Below are positions 1 through 7,314 of a stretch of 24,753 nucleotides of DNA, piece by piece. Made by a program: the position numbers and the translations under genes. The stretch is taken from contig QMTJ01000003.1 of NCBI GenBank assembly GCA_003651045.1, positions 1-24,753 on the forward strand. Direction: 5' to 3'. Every line of letters begins with the position of its first letter. Position 1 is the stretch's first letter. A model generated the notes under the pieces. It worked only from the letters and a program-made list of their open reading frames with translations, made no database searches and was not told where the DNA came from. This DNA is from Thermoplasmata archaeon (GTDB lineage: Archaea > Thermoplasmatota > E2 > DHVEG-1).

Positions 1-1
1 G

Positions 2-232
2 ATTCAGAAACAATGCAAAAAAATGTATAACAAAAACTGTAGAGAAATGGGAATAAAAATAGTTAAACTCAACGGACAAAAAGGAATCGTGAGATGTGAT
101 CATATTGAAAAAGAAAACACTATCAATCTTTTAAACTCTATTAGAGAAGTATCTTCTACAAAGGTTGAAATTAAAACATTAAAAACCTCTGGAACCATTA
201 AAACTTTTAAAAGAAAAAAATTGTTCAACTAA
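2..232 (+). CDS. rnp2: RNase P protein component 2 (Pop5/Rnp2), C-terminal part, cut by window edge
   Basis: This reading frame is open to the left window edge, so the N-terminal half of the gene lies outside. The visible part carries the pattern GIVRC followed by a helix and then SGTIKTFKRKKL. This matches the end of archaeal Pop5, where a GILRC strand and an SGTI...KRK tail are conserved. Pop5 pairs with Rpp30 and supports catalysis by the RNase P RNA, which removes 5' leaders from pre-tRNAs. An internal ATG at 23 could be taken as a start, but the conserved strand-helix core begins only about 20 codons later and the family is roughly 100-150 residues long, so truncation by the window is more likely. 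The identification rests on the C-terminal motif only. Confidence 0.68.
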   Translation: MQKQCKKMYNKNCREMGIKIVKLNGQKGIVRCDHIEKENTINLLNSIREVSSTKVEIKTLKTSGTIKTFKRKKLFN

Positions 233-268
233 AAAAACAAAAAAAACGAGAAAAAAATTGGGTGAAAA

Positions 269-304
269 GTGCAGGTGAATATGCAGAGGAATATGCAGGT
301 GAAT
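269..304 (+). repeat. Three tandem 12-bp units
   Basis: Three adjacent 12-bp units read GTGCAGGTGAAT, ATGCAGAGGAAT and ATGCAGGTGAAT. They lie in the spacer between rnp2 and the winged-helix gene. The period is a multiple of three, and a reading frame of about 25 codons runs from 269 to a TAG at 344-346. I see no further sign that it is translated. Confidence 0.6.
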
Positions 305-358
305 ATTTACATTACCGATAAGTTATTAAAAGGCTTTGTTATTTAGATTAAGTGAGTA

Positions 359-703
359 GTGGATGGGATGCAGAGTGGAGATAGTACAGTTACTTCTCCA
401 GAGACGCTAAGACCCCTTATTATGAGGTCTCTAAGGAGGAGTAGCGTTCGGAAAAAGATCGCGGAATACCTTTTTGACATTAGTCCTAGTGGTAGTTACA
501 CTTCTGATATCGCATATAATGTTAAAACAACTCCAACTAATGTGATAGGTGCGTTACGTGGGATGAACTCTCGTTATAGAGATAACGAGTCGCTTATTAG
601 TCTCAACCTTGTAGAAGTAATAGAAAGTGGTAAAAACGTTAAAATTTATAGGTTAACAGATTTTGGTAAAGAAATCATACGATCGATGAGAGAGAGAAGA
701 TAA
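359..703 (+). CDS. Archaeal winged-helix transcriptional regulator (EarA-like group)
   Basis: A 114-residue single-domain winged helix-turn-helix protein. From about residue 25 it reads SSVRKKIAEYLF, then a helix-turn-helix with SDIAYNVKTTPTNVIGALRGM, then a wing-like strand pair (LVEVIESGKNVKIYRL) and a final LTDFGKEII helix. The RKKIAEYL...SYTSDIA...NVIGALRGM...SLI.LNLVE pattern resembles a family of small euryarchaeal DNA-binding regulators that, from memory, includes the archaellum activator EarA. No archaellum gene lies in this window, so its target is unknown. The longest frame starts at GTG 359; ATG 368 is an equally good in-frame start, and the fold begins only after about residue 20. 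T-rich DNA follows the stop. Confidence 0.72.
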   Translation: MDGMQSGDSTVTSPETLRPLIMRSLRRSSVRKKIAEYLFDISPSGSYTSDIAYNVKTTPTNVIGALRGMNSRYRDNESLISLNLVEVIESGKNVKIYRLTDFGKEIIRSMRERR

Positions 704-707
704 AAAA

Positions 708-735
708 TTTGTTTTTTTAGATAGGTTTCTTTTTG
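708..735 (+). terminator. T-rich terminator after the winged-helix gene
   Basis: Directly after the stop codon there is a run of T (TTTGTTTTTTTAG), followed by a second T-rich stretch (TTTCTTTTTG). Euryarchaeal transcription ends at such U-tracts without needing a hairpin. Confidence 0.45.
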
Positions 736-794
736 ACAAAATATGTCTTATAGTTGTTCGTTATAGTTTTTTTTGTTTGATTTTGTACTCGTTA

Positions 795-868
795 AGCCGC
801 TGGGGGGATTTGAACCCCCGACCTATTCCTTACCAAGGAATCGCTCTAGCCAGCTAAGCCACAGCGGC
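795..868 (-). tRNA. tRNA-Thr (anticodon GGT)
   Basis: The minus strand folds into a full cloverleaf. The acceptor stem GCCGCTG pairs with CAGCGGC; the D-arm is GCTT/GAGC; the anticodon arm is ATTCC-TTGGTAA-GGAAT; the T-arm is GGGGG-TTCAAAT-CCCCC. The anticodon is GGT, giving threonine. The discriminator base is U (position 795), as expected for archaeal tRNA-Thr. CCA is not encoded (the next bases read TAA) and there is no intron. Confidence 0.97.
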
Positions 869-992
869 AGGGTTTTGTCTCATGAATAAAACAAGTATTT
901 ATTTTATTTTTTGCCAAAAAAACTTGGGTTGAATGCAAAATTTAATTTAGCTCTTCTTTCTTTCTGAAATTCCAGTTGGAGGTTTTTTATAG

Positions 993-1871
993 TTGAAATC
1001 CTTAGATTTACCAGATGTGCAGTCGAGTCCTTCGCAGTCAAATTTTAAGTTAACCCGTGTAGGGGTAACTGGTGTGAAAAAACTTGTTAATGTGAGGAGA
1101 CCTGGTAGAGCAGTTGCTATACCTCTTGTGGTGAAAATGGATCTTTTTGTTGATCTCCCTGCTTTTCAGAAAGGTAGTCATATGTCTAGGAATCTTGAAC
1201 TGGTTTCAGAGGTTATTGATGCGGATCTTCAGCAGCCTGTGTCTGATCTTGAAACGTTTTGTGCTAAGACTGCTAAGCTTCTGTTGAAGAAACATGAGTA
1301 TGCTACTTTTTCAGAGGTGAAAGCTGAGGCTGATTATTTTTTAGAGAGAACATATCCTTCTGGAAATAAAGGGCTTGAACCTTATAAGTTAGTTGCTGAA
1401 GCGAGAGCTCATAAAGACGATGGAGTGAAGAAACTAATTGGAGTACGGGTTATTGGTATGACGACTTGTCCATGTGCGAGGGAAGTGATAAAAGCTATTG
1501 GTGATTATAAAAAAGATGAGGTTCCTCCTACACATAATCAGCGTAATATTACAACACTTATGATTGAGGTACCTGGTGATGATAAATCTGTTGATGCTAA
1601 TGATCTTATTGATATTGTGGAGGATTCTTTTAGCAGTCCAACGTATAGTATTTTGAAACGTAGGGAAGAAGGGCAGCTGGTTTTTGATGCTCATAAGAAT
1701 CCAAAGTTTGTAGAAGATGTTGTTAGAGATATTCTTAGTAGGATACTTAAAAAATATAGGAATTTACCAGATGATGTACTTGTTGTTGTACGTAGTGAGA
1801 GTGAAGAGTCTATTCATAAACATAATGCTTTTGCTGAACGGGTTACAACATTAGGTGAGCTGAGGAAATAA
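993..1871 (+). CDS. mptA: GTP cyclohydrolase IV / FolE2-like (MptA family)
   Basis: A 292-residue COG1469 enzyme. These metal-dependent T-fold enzymes open the imidazole ring of GTP. MptA makes 7,8-dihydroneopterin 2',3'-cyclic phosphate for methanopterin-type cofactors; related FolE2 enzymes also feed 7-deazaguanine (archaeosine) synthesis. Visible motifs are SHMSRN at residues 62-67, MTTCPCAREV around residues 156-165 with C159 and C161, and PPTHNQR at 178-184, whose His is a metal or substrate ligand in the family. Translation most likely starts at TTG 993, because a GGAGGT Shine-Dalgarno sequence lies 9 nt upstream and no ATG precedes the conserved region. The sequence cannot tell which pterin product is made. 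The gene stands alone between the tRNA and the dehydrogenase. Confidence 0.9.
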   Translation: MKSLDLPDVQSSPSQSNFKLTRVGVTGVKKLVNVRRPGRAVAIPLVVKMDLFVDLPAFQKGSHMSRNLELVSEVIDADLQQPVSDLETFCAKTAKLLLKKHEYATFSEVKAEADYFLERTYPSGNKGLEPYKLVAEARAHKDDGVKKLIGVRVIGMTTCPCAREVIKAIGDYKKDEVPPTHNQRNITTLMIEVPGDDKSVDANDLIDIVEDSFSSPTYSILKRREEGQLVFDAHKNPKFVEDVVRDILSRILKKYRNLPDDVLVVVRSESEESIHKHNAFAERVTTLGELRK

Positions 1872-2002
1872 AAGAGGTATGAGTTTCTGAGTTTAAGAGT
1901 GTTTTAAAAGAAACATGGGAGAGTACTCTATTTCTTCTTGAGATACTGGTCCCTATTAGTATAGACGTCTGAAAGGGTTTTTGTGAACTAAATATGATAA
2001 AG

Positions 2003-2010
2003 GTTTAAAA
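2003..2010 (+). promoter_or_regulatory. TATA-like box of the dehydrogenase gene
   Basis: The A/T-rich element GTTTAAAA is centred about 27 nt before ATG 2034, the spacing expected for an archaeal TATA box serving a leaderless transcript. There is no Shine-Dalgarno sequence before the ATG. Confidence 0.4.
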
Positions 2011-2033
2011 CAGGTTTTTGATTACAGTGGTTT

Positions 2034-3155
2034 ATGACACGTTATAAGATTGCATGGCTCCCTGGTGATGGTGTTGGTAATGATGTTATGGATGCTGCGA
2101 GGATAGTTCTTGATAGAATTGATCTCGATGCCGAGTATATCCCTGGTGATGTAGGTTGGGAGTTTTGGAAGAAAGAAGGTGATCCTTTACCAGAGCGTAC
2201 TATTGATCTTCTTAGAAAGTGCGATTGTTGTTTGTTTGGTGCTATTACGTCTAAACCAAAGGATGAAGCGCAGAAAGAGTTAGCACCTGAGTTACAGGGT
2301 AAGGGTTTTGTGTATTCTAGTCCGATTGTGCGGCTTAGGCAGCTTTTGAATCTTCATACTAATCTTCGTCCATGTAAAGCATTCCCTGGTAATCCTTTGA
2401 ATTATCGTGACGATATTGATATAGTAGTTTTCCGTGAGAACACTGAGGGTTTGTATGCTGGTGTTGAGTTTCATCCTGTTCCTAAAACTGTTTTTGATGC
2501 TTTAATGGTTCATCCTAAGATGAAAAAATTTGAAAAAACATCATTGAACGACCTTGCTATTTCTACTCGTATTTTTACTCGTAAAGCCTGTCAAAATATT
2601 ATTCGTCAGGCGTTTGAGTATGCAAAAGCACATGGTCGTAAGAGTGTAACTGTTGTTGAAAAACCTAATGTTATACGTGAGACAAGTGGTCTTATGATAC
2701 AAGAAGCTAGGGAGATCGCTAAGGATTACCCAGGTGTTGAACTTTGGGAGACTAATGTTGATGCTATGTGTATGTGGCTTGTGAAGAATCCTCAGAAGTA
2801 TGATGTATTAGTTGCTTCTAACATGTTTGGTGATATTATTTCTGATCTTTGTGCTCAACTTGTTGGTGGTCTTGGTTTCGCTGCTAGTGGTAATATTGGT
2901 GATGATTTTGCTTTGTTTGAGCCAACTCATGGTTCTGCTCCGAAGTATGCTGGTCAGTATAAAGTGAACCCTACGGCTATGCTCCTTAGTGTTAAACTTA
3001 TGCTTGATTGGCTTGGTGAGAAAGAAAAAGCAAATAGGCTTGAGCAGGCGATAGCTACTGTTATCAAAGAGGGCAGGGTTAAAACATATGATTTAGGTGG
3101 TAATAATACAACTCTTGAAGTAGCAGAAGAAGTAGCTAGGAAATACGAAGGATAG
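2034..3155 (+). CDS. Isocitrate/isopropylmalate/homoisocitrate dehydrogenase family protein, NADP-type cofactor site
   Basis: A 373-residue beta-decarboxylating dehydrogenase that oxidises a 2-hydroxy acid and releases CO2. Substrate and metal residues are in place: R102, R112, R134, Y141 (FRENTEGLYAG), K210, and D243, D267 and D271 (NMFGDIISD). In E. coli isocitrate dehydrogenase NADP is selected by K344, Y345, V351 and Y391; the aligned residues here are K304, Y305, V311 and Y352, so NADP is the likely cofactor. The isocitrate signature SxNxxLR is altered to SPIVRLR (residues 96-102), which looks more like homoisocitrate dehydrogenases. The substrate is therefore not settled between isocitrate, homoisocitrate and isopropylmalate. 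It stands alone, so no neighbour helps, and it is probably leaderless. Confidence 0.85.
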   Translation: MTRYKIAWLPGDGVGNDVMDAARIVLDRIDLDAEYIPGDVGWEFWKKEGDPLPERTIDLLRKCDCCLFGAITSKPKDEAQKELAPELQGKGFVYSSPIVRLRQLLNLHTNLRPCKAFPGNPLNYRDDIDIVVFRENTEGLYAGVEFHPVPKTVFDALMVHPKMKKFEKTSLNDLAISTRIFTRKACQNIIRQAFEYAKAHGRKSVTVVEKPNVIRETSGLMIQEAREIAKDYPGVELWETNVDAMCMWLVKNPQKYDVLVASNMFGDIISDLCAQLVGGLGFAASGNIGDDFALFEPTHGSAPKYAGQYKVNPTAMLLSVKLMLDWLGEKEKANRLEQAIATVIKEGRVKTYDLGGNNTTLEVAEEVARKYEG

Positions 3156-3184
3156 TAAAAAACTATAGGTTTTTTCTAGAAAAA

Positions 3185-3195
3185 TCTATAAATAT
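3185..3195 (+). promoter_or_regulatory. TATA box of the COG2403 gene
   Basis: TCTATAAATAT lies about 43 nt before ATG 3234. The expected transcription start is near 3217, leaving a leader of about 17 nt that contains a G-rich stretch (GGGGTTAAGG). Confidence 0.45.
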
Positions 3196-3233
3196 CTATT
3201 TGTTACTCGTCAAACGGATCGGGGTTAAGGTTT

Positions 3234-4565
3234 ATGGTTAAAAAAAAAGTAATTATTATGGGAGCAGCAGGTAGAGATTTTCATAACTTTAATGTTTTTT
3301 TCAGGGATAATAAGGATTATAAGGTTGTTTGTTTCACAGCGACTCAGATACCAGGGATACATGGTAGAAAATACCCATCTGAACTTGCAGGTTCCTTGTA
3401 TCCACAGGGGATTCCTATATACCCTGAAGAAGAAATAACTATGCTTATCAAGAAATATGATGTTGACGATGTTGTTTTTGCATATAGTGACGTTCCTTAT
3501 TCTTATGTTATGCAGAAATCTGCTATTGTGAACTCTGCTGGTGCTAATTTTGTTTTAATGGGTGAGAAAGATACGCAGATTAAATCTAATAAACCTGTTA
3601 TTGGTGTTTGTGCTGTTCGCACTGGTTGTGGCAAATCACAAGTATCACGTGCTATTTTTAAAATCCTCAGCGAAAAAGGATACCGGGTTGCTAGTGTTCG
3701 TCATCCTATGCCTTATGATCCTGATATTAGTACACAGATTGTACAGCGTTTCGCTAGTTATAAAGATCTAGATAAGTATAACTGTACTATCGAAGAACGT
3801 GAGGAATACGAACCATATATAGATATGGGTGGTATGATTTATGCTGGTGTTGATTATGGAAAAATTTTAAAAGAAGCAGAGAAAGAAGCAGATGTTATAA
3901 TATGGGACGGGGGGAACAATGACTTTAGTTTCTATAAAACAGATATGCTTATAACAATCGCTGACCCGCATAGACCGGGTCATGAAACTAGTTACTACCC
4001 TGGTGAATTAAATGCTCGTTCCGCGGATGTTGTGATAATAAACAAGGTTAACACTGCTGAGAAATCTAAGATAGAGGTTGTGAAGAAAAATATACAATCT
4101 ATCAACCCTGATGCAAAGATTATCCTTGGTGTTTCAACTGTTTATGCTGAAGATGAAAGTAAAATACAGGGTAAAAAAGTACTTGTTATAGAAGACGGTC
4201 CTACTGTTACTCATGGTGGTATGCCATATGGTGCTGGTACCGTGGTAGCTAAAAAAGCAGGAGCCCGTGAGATTATGGATCCTCGGCCTTTCGCTGTAGG
4301 ATCTATTATTGATACATTTAAAAAATATACCCATCTCACAAATGTTTTACCCGCTATGGGTTATGGTAAAAAACAGATTAAAGAACTTGAAGAAACTATT
4401 AACAATAGTGATTGTGAACTTGTTGTTAGTGGTACACCTATTGATGTAACACGTGTTTTGAAAACTATTAAACCTATTGTTAGAGTAAAATATGATGTTG
4501 GAGATGAGACTTTCAAAGAATTAAAAAGTATTGTTGAAGAGTTCATTAAAAACTATTTAAAATAA
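3234..4565 (+). CDS. COG2403-family P-loop NTPase, cyclic 2,3-diphosphoglycerate synthetase-like
   Basis: A 443-residue protein. Its N-terminal Rossmann-like domain opens with VIIMGAAGRDFHNFN (residues 6-20). A P-loop domain follows, with VRTGCGKSQ (128-136) as Walker A and IIWDGGNNDF as a Walker B-like strand. This layout is that of the family typified by methanogen cyclic 2,3-diphosphoglycerate synthetase, which uses ATP to cyclise 2,3-bisphosphoglycerate into an intracellular solute. The family also has many members of unproven function, so the activity is an inference from homology. No 2-phosphoglycerate kinase gene, the partner enzyme of that pathway, is seen here. The gene is monocistronic with its own TATA box and converges on rfcS. 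Confidence 0.78.
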   Translation: MVKKKVIIMGAAGRDFHNFNVFFRDNKDYKVVCFTATQIPGIHGRKYPSELAGSLYPQGIPIYPEEEITMLIKKYDVDDVVFAYSDVPYSYVMQKSAIVNSAGANFVLMGEKDTQIKSNKPVIGVCAVRTGCGKSQVSRAIFKILSEKGYRVASVRHPMPYDPDISTQIVQRFASYKDLDKYNCTIEEREEYEPYIDMGGMIYAGVDYGKILKEAEKEADVIIWDGGNNDFSFYKTDMLITIADPHRPGHETSYYPGELNARSADVVIINKVNTAEKSKIEVVKKNIQSINPDAKIILGVSTVYAEDESKIQGKKVLVIEDGPTVTHGGMPYGAGTVVAKKAGAREIMDPRPFAVGSIIDTFKKYTHLTNVLPAMGYGKKQIKELEETINNSDCELVVSGTPIDVTRVLKTIKPIVRVKYDVGDETFKELKSIVEEFIKNYLK

Positions 4566-4583
4566 ATATTTGTTAAAAAAAAT

Positions 4584-5543
4584 TTAGTGGAGTTTACCAC
4601 CTTCATAGGTGAAATATGCGAGTAACGCCTCTAACTGTATATGTGGGTTGCTTCCTTCGATGAGTCTAAACTCGGTTTCACCTGTTCTTTCAATGAGTTT
4701 TATCTTACTCTCATCCGGTATAGTGAGATCAAAAATAGTTTGATGTATCTGTTTAACTATATCCTCGCCGCTGAGGCCATATTTTATAAGGAGATCATAA
4801 AGCTGGTTTCTAGCGGCCATAAAATTACCACTAAGTGCTGTATTGATTAAAGCTTTTACATCCTCTGGTTTAGCAGTAGCACTAGTCTCATATAGTACTT
4901 CTGCTGTGATTTTTTTGTTTAATGATGCTCCTACTTGTAAGACATTAATCGCTTTTCTTAGGTCTCCTTTTGAAATAAAAACAAGTGCTTCAAAACCATC
5001 AGGTGTTATTTCTATTTTTTCAGCAGAGGCTATCCTCTGGATGTATTTTTTAATATCTTCATCTCTTATTGGGCTGAAACGGAAAACTGTACATCGTGAC
5101 TGTATAGGTTCAATGATTTTAGAGGAATAGTTTACAGAGAGTATGAAACGGCAGATATGTGAATATTTTTCAATTGTACGACGTAGAGCGGCCTGGGCAT
5201 CAGCAGTGAGAGAATCAGCTTCATCTAAAAAAATTATTTTAAAATCTGCTTTTCCAATAGGAGCAGTACGTGCAAAATCTTTGATTTTACCACGAATGAT
5301 ACCAATGCCTCTCTCATCGCTAGCGTTAAGCTCATTAAAATTCTGCTTCCAGTTTTCACCAAATAGTTCCCTACAAAGAGCAAGGGCACAAGTGGTTTTA
5401 CCGGTACCAGCAGGACCAGCGAATAACAAATGCGGTACGTTTTTAGCTTTAACATAGGCTTTAAGACGTTCAACTATTTCATCTTGACCAACAACTTCAT
5501 CAAGGTTTTTCGGTCGGTATTTCTCAATCCAGATATCCTCCAT
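4584..5543 (-). CDS. rfcS: Replication factor C small subunit (clamp loader)
   Basis: A 319-residue AAA+ ATPase that, with RfcL, loads the PCNA sliding clamp onto primed DNA. Visible in order: the RFC box WIEKYRPKNLDEVVGQ near the N terminus, Walker A GPAGTGKTT (residues 43-51), Walker B IIFLDEADS (about 104-111), the arginine-finger SRC motif (149-151), sensor 2 GDLRKAINVLQ, and the helical collar. I chose ATG 5543, which gives the family start MEDIWIEKYRP. An in-frame TTG at 5570 would add nine residues with no family counterpart. It lies 29 nt downstream of the esterase gene on the same strand, so the two are probably cotranscribed. Only one RFC gene is in the window. Confidence 0.95.
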   Translation of the reverse strand: MEDIWIEKYRPKNLDEVVGQDEIVERLKAYVKAKNVPHLLFAGPAGTGKTTCALALCRELFGENWKQNFNELNASDERGIGIIRGKIKDFARTAPIGKADFKIIFLDEADSLTADAQAALRRTIEKYSHICRFILSVNYSSKIIEPIQSRCTVFRFSPIRDEDIKKYIQRIASAEKIEITPDGFEALVFISKGDLRKAINVLQVGASLNKKITAEVLYETSATAKPEDVKALINTALSGNFMAARNQLYDLLIKYGLSGEDIVKQIHQTIFDLTIPDESKIKLIERTGETEFRLIEGSNPHIQLEALLAYFTYEGGKLH

Positions 5544-5572
5544 TTTTAAAACCCCGTGGTAATGCGTCAATA

Positions 5573-6127
5573 CTATCTTAATGTTTTTCCTTCTAAAAAA
5601 CCTCTGATTAACTTAGGTAGTTTTTCTATATTGCGTGTGAATCTATGATCATCGTGTAAAAATTTTATCACTGCCTCTTGTTTTTTTGCGAATTCTATAC
5701 CCCACTCATTTGGAATCACGTCATCCAGTGTACCTAGAATTAAGAATGTTTTACATGGGATTTTTTCTTTAAATAATTGTTCATCTTGCATCTCTTGAAG
5801 TATCCTCTGTGGTATTCCTTGTAACCTTGCTATATCTATAGATAAGGGTATTATCGCTGGGTTTAGGAGTATTAACTGTTTTACATTATTTTTACTCCTT
5901 ATTGCTGTTTTTGTTGCTAATAGTCCACCGAGTGAAGATCCTATTAAAACAACATTGTTGTCTTCTTGTATTTGTTCCATTATTTTTTTAACAGCATCTG
6001 AGATTATGAGATCTTCTGGTTTACAATCTCTATATTTTATTGATACAGCGTTTAGTGTCTTTTTGAAAAGTATACCTTTTGTACTATTTGGGTTTGATTG
6101 ATAACCATGGATATAATACAACATCAT
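5573..6127 (-). CDS. YqiA/UPF0227-like alpha/beta-hydrolase (esterase)
   Basis: A small single-domain hydrolase. From ATG 6127 it has 184 residues and starts MMLYYIHGYQSNPNS, the family's opening strand and oxyanion loop (HGxxS). The nucleophile elbow is GSSLGG with S65; D136 lies in LGTLDDVIP; H161 lies in HDDHRF. This complete Ser-Asp-His triad matches YqiA-type esterases, which cleave short acyl esters or thioesters; the natural substrate is unknown. The frame is open back to 6229, but the extra 34 residues are basic and hydrophobic with no family match, and a TATA-like element (TTTTAATAC, 6148-6157) sits 26 nt before ATG 6127. That fits a leaderless transcript. It is upstream partner of rfcS. 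Confidence 0.82.
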   Translation of the reverse strand: MMLYYIHGYQSNPNSTKGILFKKTLNAVSIKYRDCKPEDLIISDAVKKIMEQIQEDNNVVLIGSSLGGLLATKTAIRSKNNVKQLILLNPAIIPLSIDIARLQGIPQRILQEMQDEQLFKEKIPCKTFLILGTLDDVIPNEWGIEFAKKQEAVIKFLHDDHRFTRNIEKLPKLIRGFLEGKTLR

Positions 6128-6188
6128 TTTATGATTATGTAAGGTGTGTATTAAAATTCTTCTACAAATCAGTATTTTAACATAAAAT

Positions 6189-6198
6189 TTATATATAA
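6189..6198 (+). promoter_or_regulatory. Palindromic TATA box of the secreted-protein gene
   Basis: TTATATATAA is a perfect 10-bp palindrome centred about 24 nt before ATG 6217, so it can serve a near-leaderless plus-strand transcript. Because it is symmetric it could also be read toward the esterase-rfcS pair. That direction also has its own TATA-like element at 6148-6157. Confidence 0.5.
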
Positions 6199-6216
6199 AC
6201 AATATTATTTTATTTA

Positions 6217-6801
6217 ATGAAAAGAACAAAAGTGATGAAAATGAACAAAAAAATAATCGTTACTATAATAAGCATATGTTTTTTCACAATGGGTGCTAAT
6301 TCAGTTTTTGCATTGAACTTAAATGAAAAAATAGTTAGAAATACTCAAAAAATTGTGACAGAGAATAAAGCAATTGATGAAAATATAGATATCGTTTTTC
6401 AAGCTTATGGCCCAGTGAGAAAGATTACAACTTTTGAATTTTTAAACGGTTCTGAAACAGAAATACAGCTAATAAATAAGATGATGTCTAAGAGATTATT
6501 TTATCCAATATTTCCTGCTGTGGCTGTAAAAAATTTGACTTTTAATATAACTTTTACAGAAGCGGTTAAAAATTATTCAAGATACTGGTATGTTACAAGC
6601 TATATTGATGAAGAAAATAACTTAACAACTATTATAAATAAACCACATGGTTATACTGTTAAAAACTTTACAGGGCTTTTCATATTTATAAAACCAAAAA
6701 TCTTTAGGTTTTTATGTATAGGTCCAAAATTCTTCAGACCGTATAGATTCATGATACTTGGTCACTGTGAGAATATAACTTCTAAGATTGTAATTACATA
6801 A
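6217..6801 (+). CDS. Small secreted protein of unknown function
   Basis: 194 residues. The N terminus is a clear Sec signal peptide: basic residues (MKMNKK), a hydrophobic core (IIVTIISICFFTMG), and a cleavage-type end with ANSVFA before LNLNEK. The mature part of about 160 residues has no motif I recognise. It is rich in Asn, Lys, Ile and Phe, has several N-x-S/T sites, and ends in a Phe/Pro/Lys-rich segment (KPKIFRFLCIGPKFFRP). There is no second obvious membrane anchor. In-frame ATGs at 6217, 6235 and 6241 are all possible starts; the last two give a more typical signal peptide, while the TATA spacing favours 6217. Its low-GC composition is more extreme than that of neighbouring enzymes. 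Confidence 0.65.
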   Translation: MKRTKVMKMNKKIIVTIISICFFTMGANSVFALNLNEKIVRNTQKIVTENKAIDENIDIVFQAYGPVRKITTFEFLNGSETEIQLINKMMSKRLFYPIFPAVAVKNLTFNITFTEAVKNYSRYWYVTSYIDEENNLTTIINKPHGYTVKNFTGLFIFIKPKIFRFLCIGPKFFRPYRFMILGHCENITSKIVIT

Positions 6802-6802
6802 A

Positions 6803-6826
6803 AAAATACTATTTTTTTATTTTTTT
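6803..6826. terminator. Bidirectional A/T-tract terminator between convergent genes
   Basis: The plus strand carries T7 runs at 6812-6818 and 6820-6826, just after the secreted-protein stop. An A7 run at 6800-6806 gives a U-tract on the minus strand just past the YjbQ stop. The 15-bp spacer therefore can end both transcripts. Confidence 0.45.
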
Positions 6827-7212
6827 AAGAATTTCAGGTACAGTATCCGATTTCTAGGTCCATCAGCTTCATAAAAAAATATACGCTGCCAGGTACCAAG
6901 GATGAGGCTATTGTTTTCAACTATCACTGAAACTGATGAGCCAAGTAGACTTGCTTTGATATGAGCATCACTATTACCCTCCATGTGATGGTAACTATTG
7001 TTTTCTGGAACCAGTTTTTTTAAAGTCTCAATTATATCTCTCTGTACATTATAGTCCGCACCCTCGTTTATTGTTACTCCTGCTGTTGTATGTGGTACAT
7101 AAATAATAACTATTCCGTTTTGCAGTTTTTCTTCTTCAACAATTTTTTGAACCTTGTCTGTTACATCTATCATCTCGTTTCTCTTATTTGATGTTATTTT
7201 TATTTCTCTCAT
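6817..7212 (-). CDS. YjbQ/UPF0047-family protein
   Basis: 131 residues, the normal full length for this widespread beta-barrel family. Conserved landmarks are VPHTTAGVTINEGAD (residues 39-53, H41), HHMEGNSDAHIKASLLG (75-91, H84 a metal-ligand candidate), and LGTWQRIFFYEADGPR (105-120). Some YjbQ proteins complement thiamine phosphate synthase mutants, but the native role is not settled, so I keep the family name. No thiamine gene is nearby. The start ATG 7212 lies just downstream of a TATA-like TTATAAATC on the minus strand, suggesting a leaderless or nearly leaderless single-gene transcript. Confidence 0.9.
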   Translation of the reverse strand: MREIKITSNKRNEMIDVTDKVQKIVEEEKLQNGIVIIYVPHTTAGVTINEGADYNVQRDIIETLKKLVPENNSYHHMEGNSDAHIKASLLGSSVSVIVENNSLILGTWQRIFFYEADGPRNRILYLKFLKK

Positions 7213-7236
7213 AAATCTTTTAAAAAATGTTTAAAT

Positions 7237-7245
7237 GATTTATAA
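7237..7245 (-). promoter_or_regulatory. TATA box of the YjbQ gene
   Basis: On the minus strand TTATAAATC is centred about 29 nt before ATG 7212, with no Shine-Dalgarno sequence in between. This arrangement fits a near-leaderless archaeal promoter. Confidence 0.4.
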
Positions 7246-7314
7246 CTTCTACGGTAATATTTTTGTATACCTTTTTTGTTTCGTTTTTTCTCTCTTAATG
7301 GATGTGAAAAAAAT

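Noticed and set aside
4641..5457. Plus-strand frames opposite rfcS
   Set aside because: Shadow frames; the minus strand encodes a full, motif-complete RFC small subunit.
5573..6229. Extended N terminus of the esterase (34 extra residues)
   Set aside because: The extension has no family match and crosses a TATA-like element spaced 26 nt from the internal ATG that gives the standard family start.
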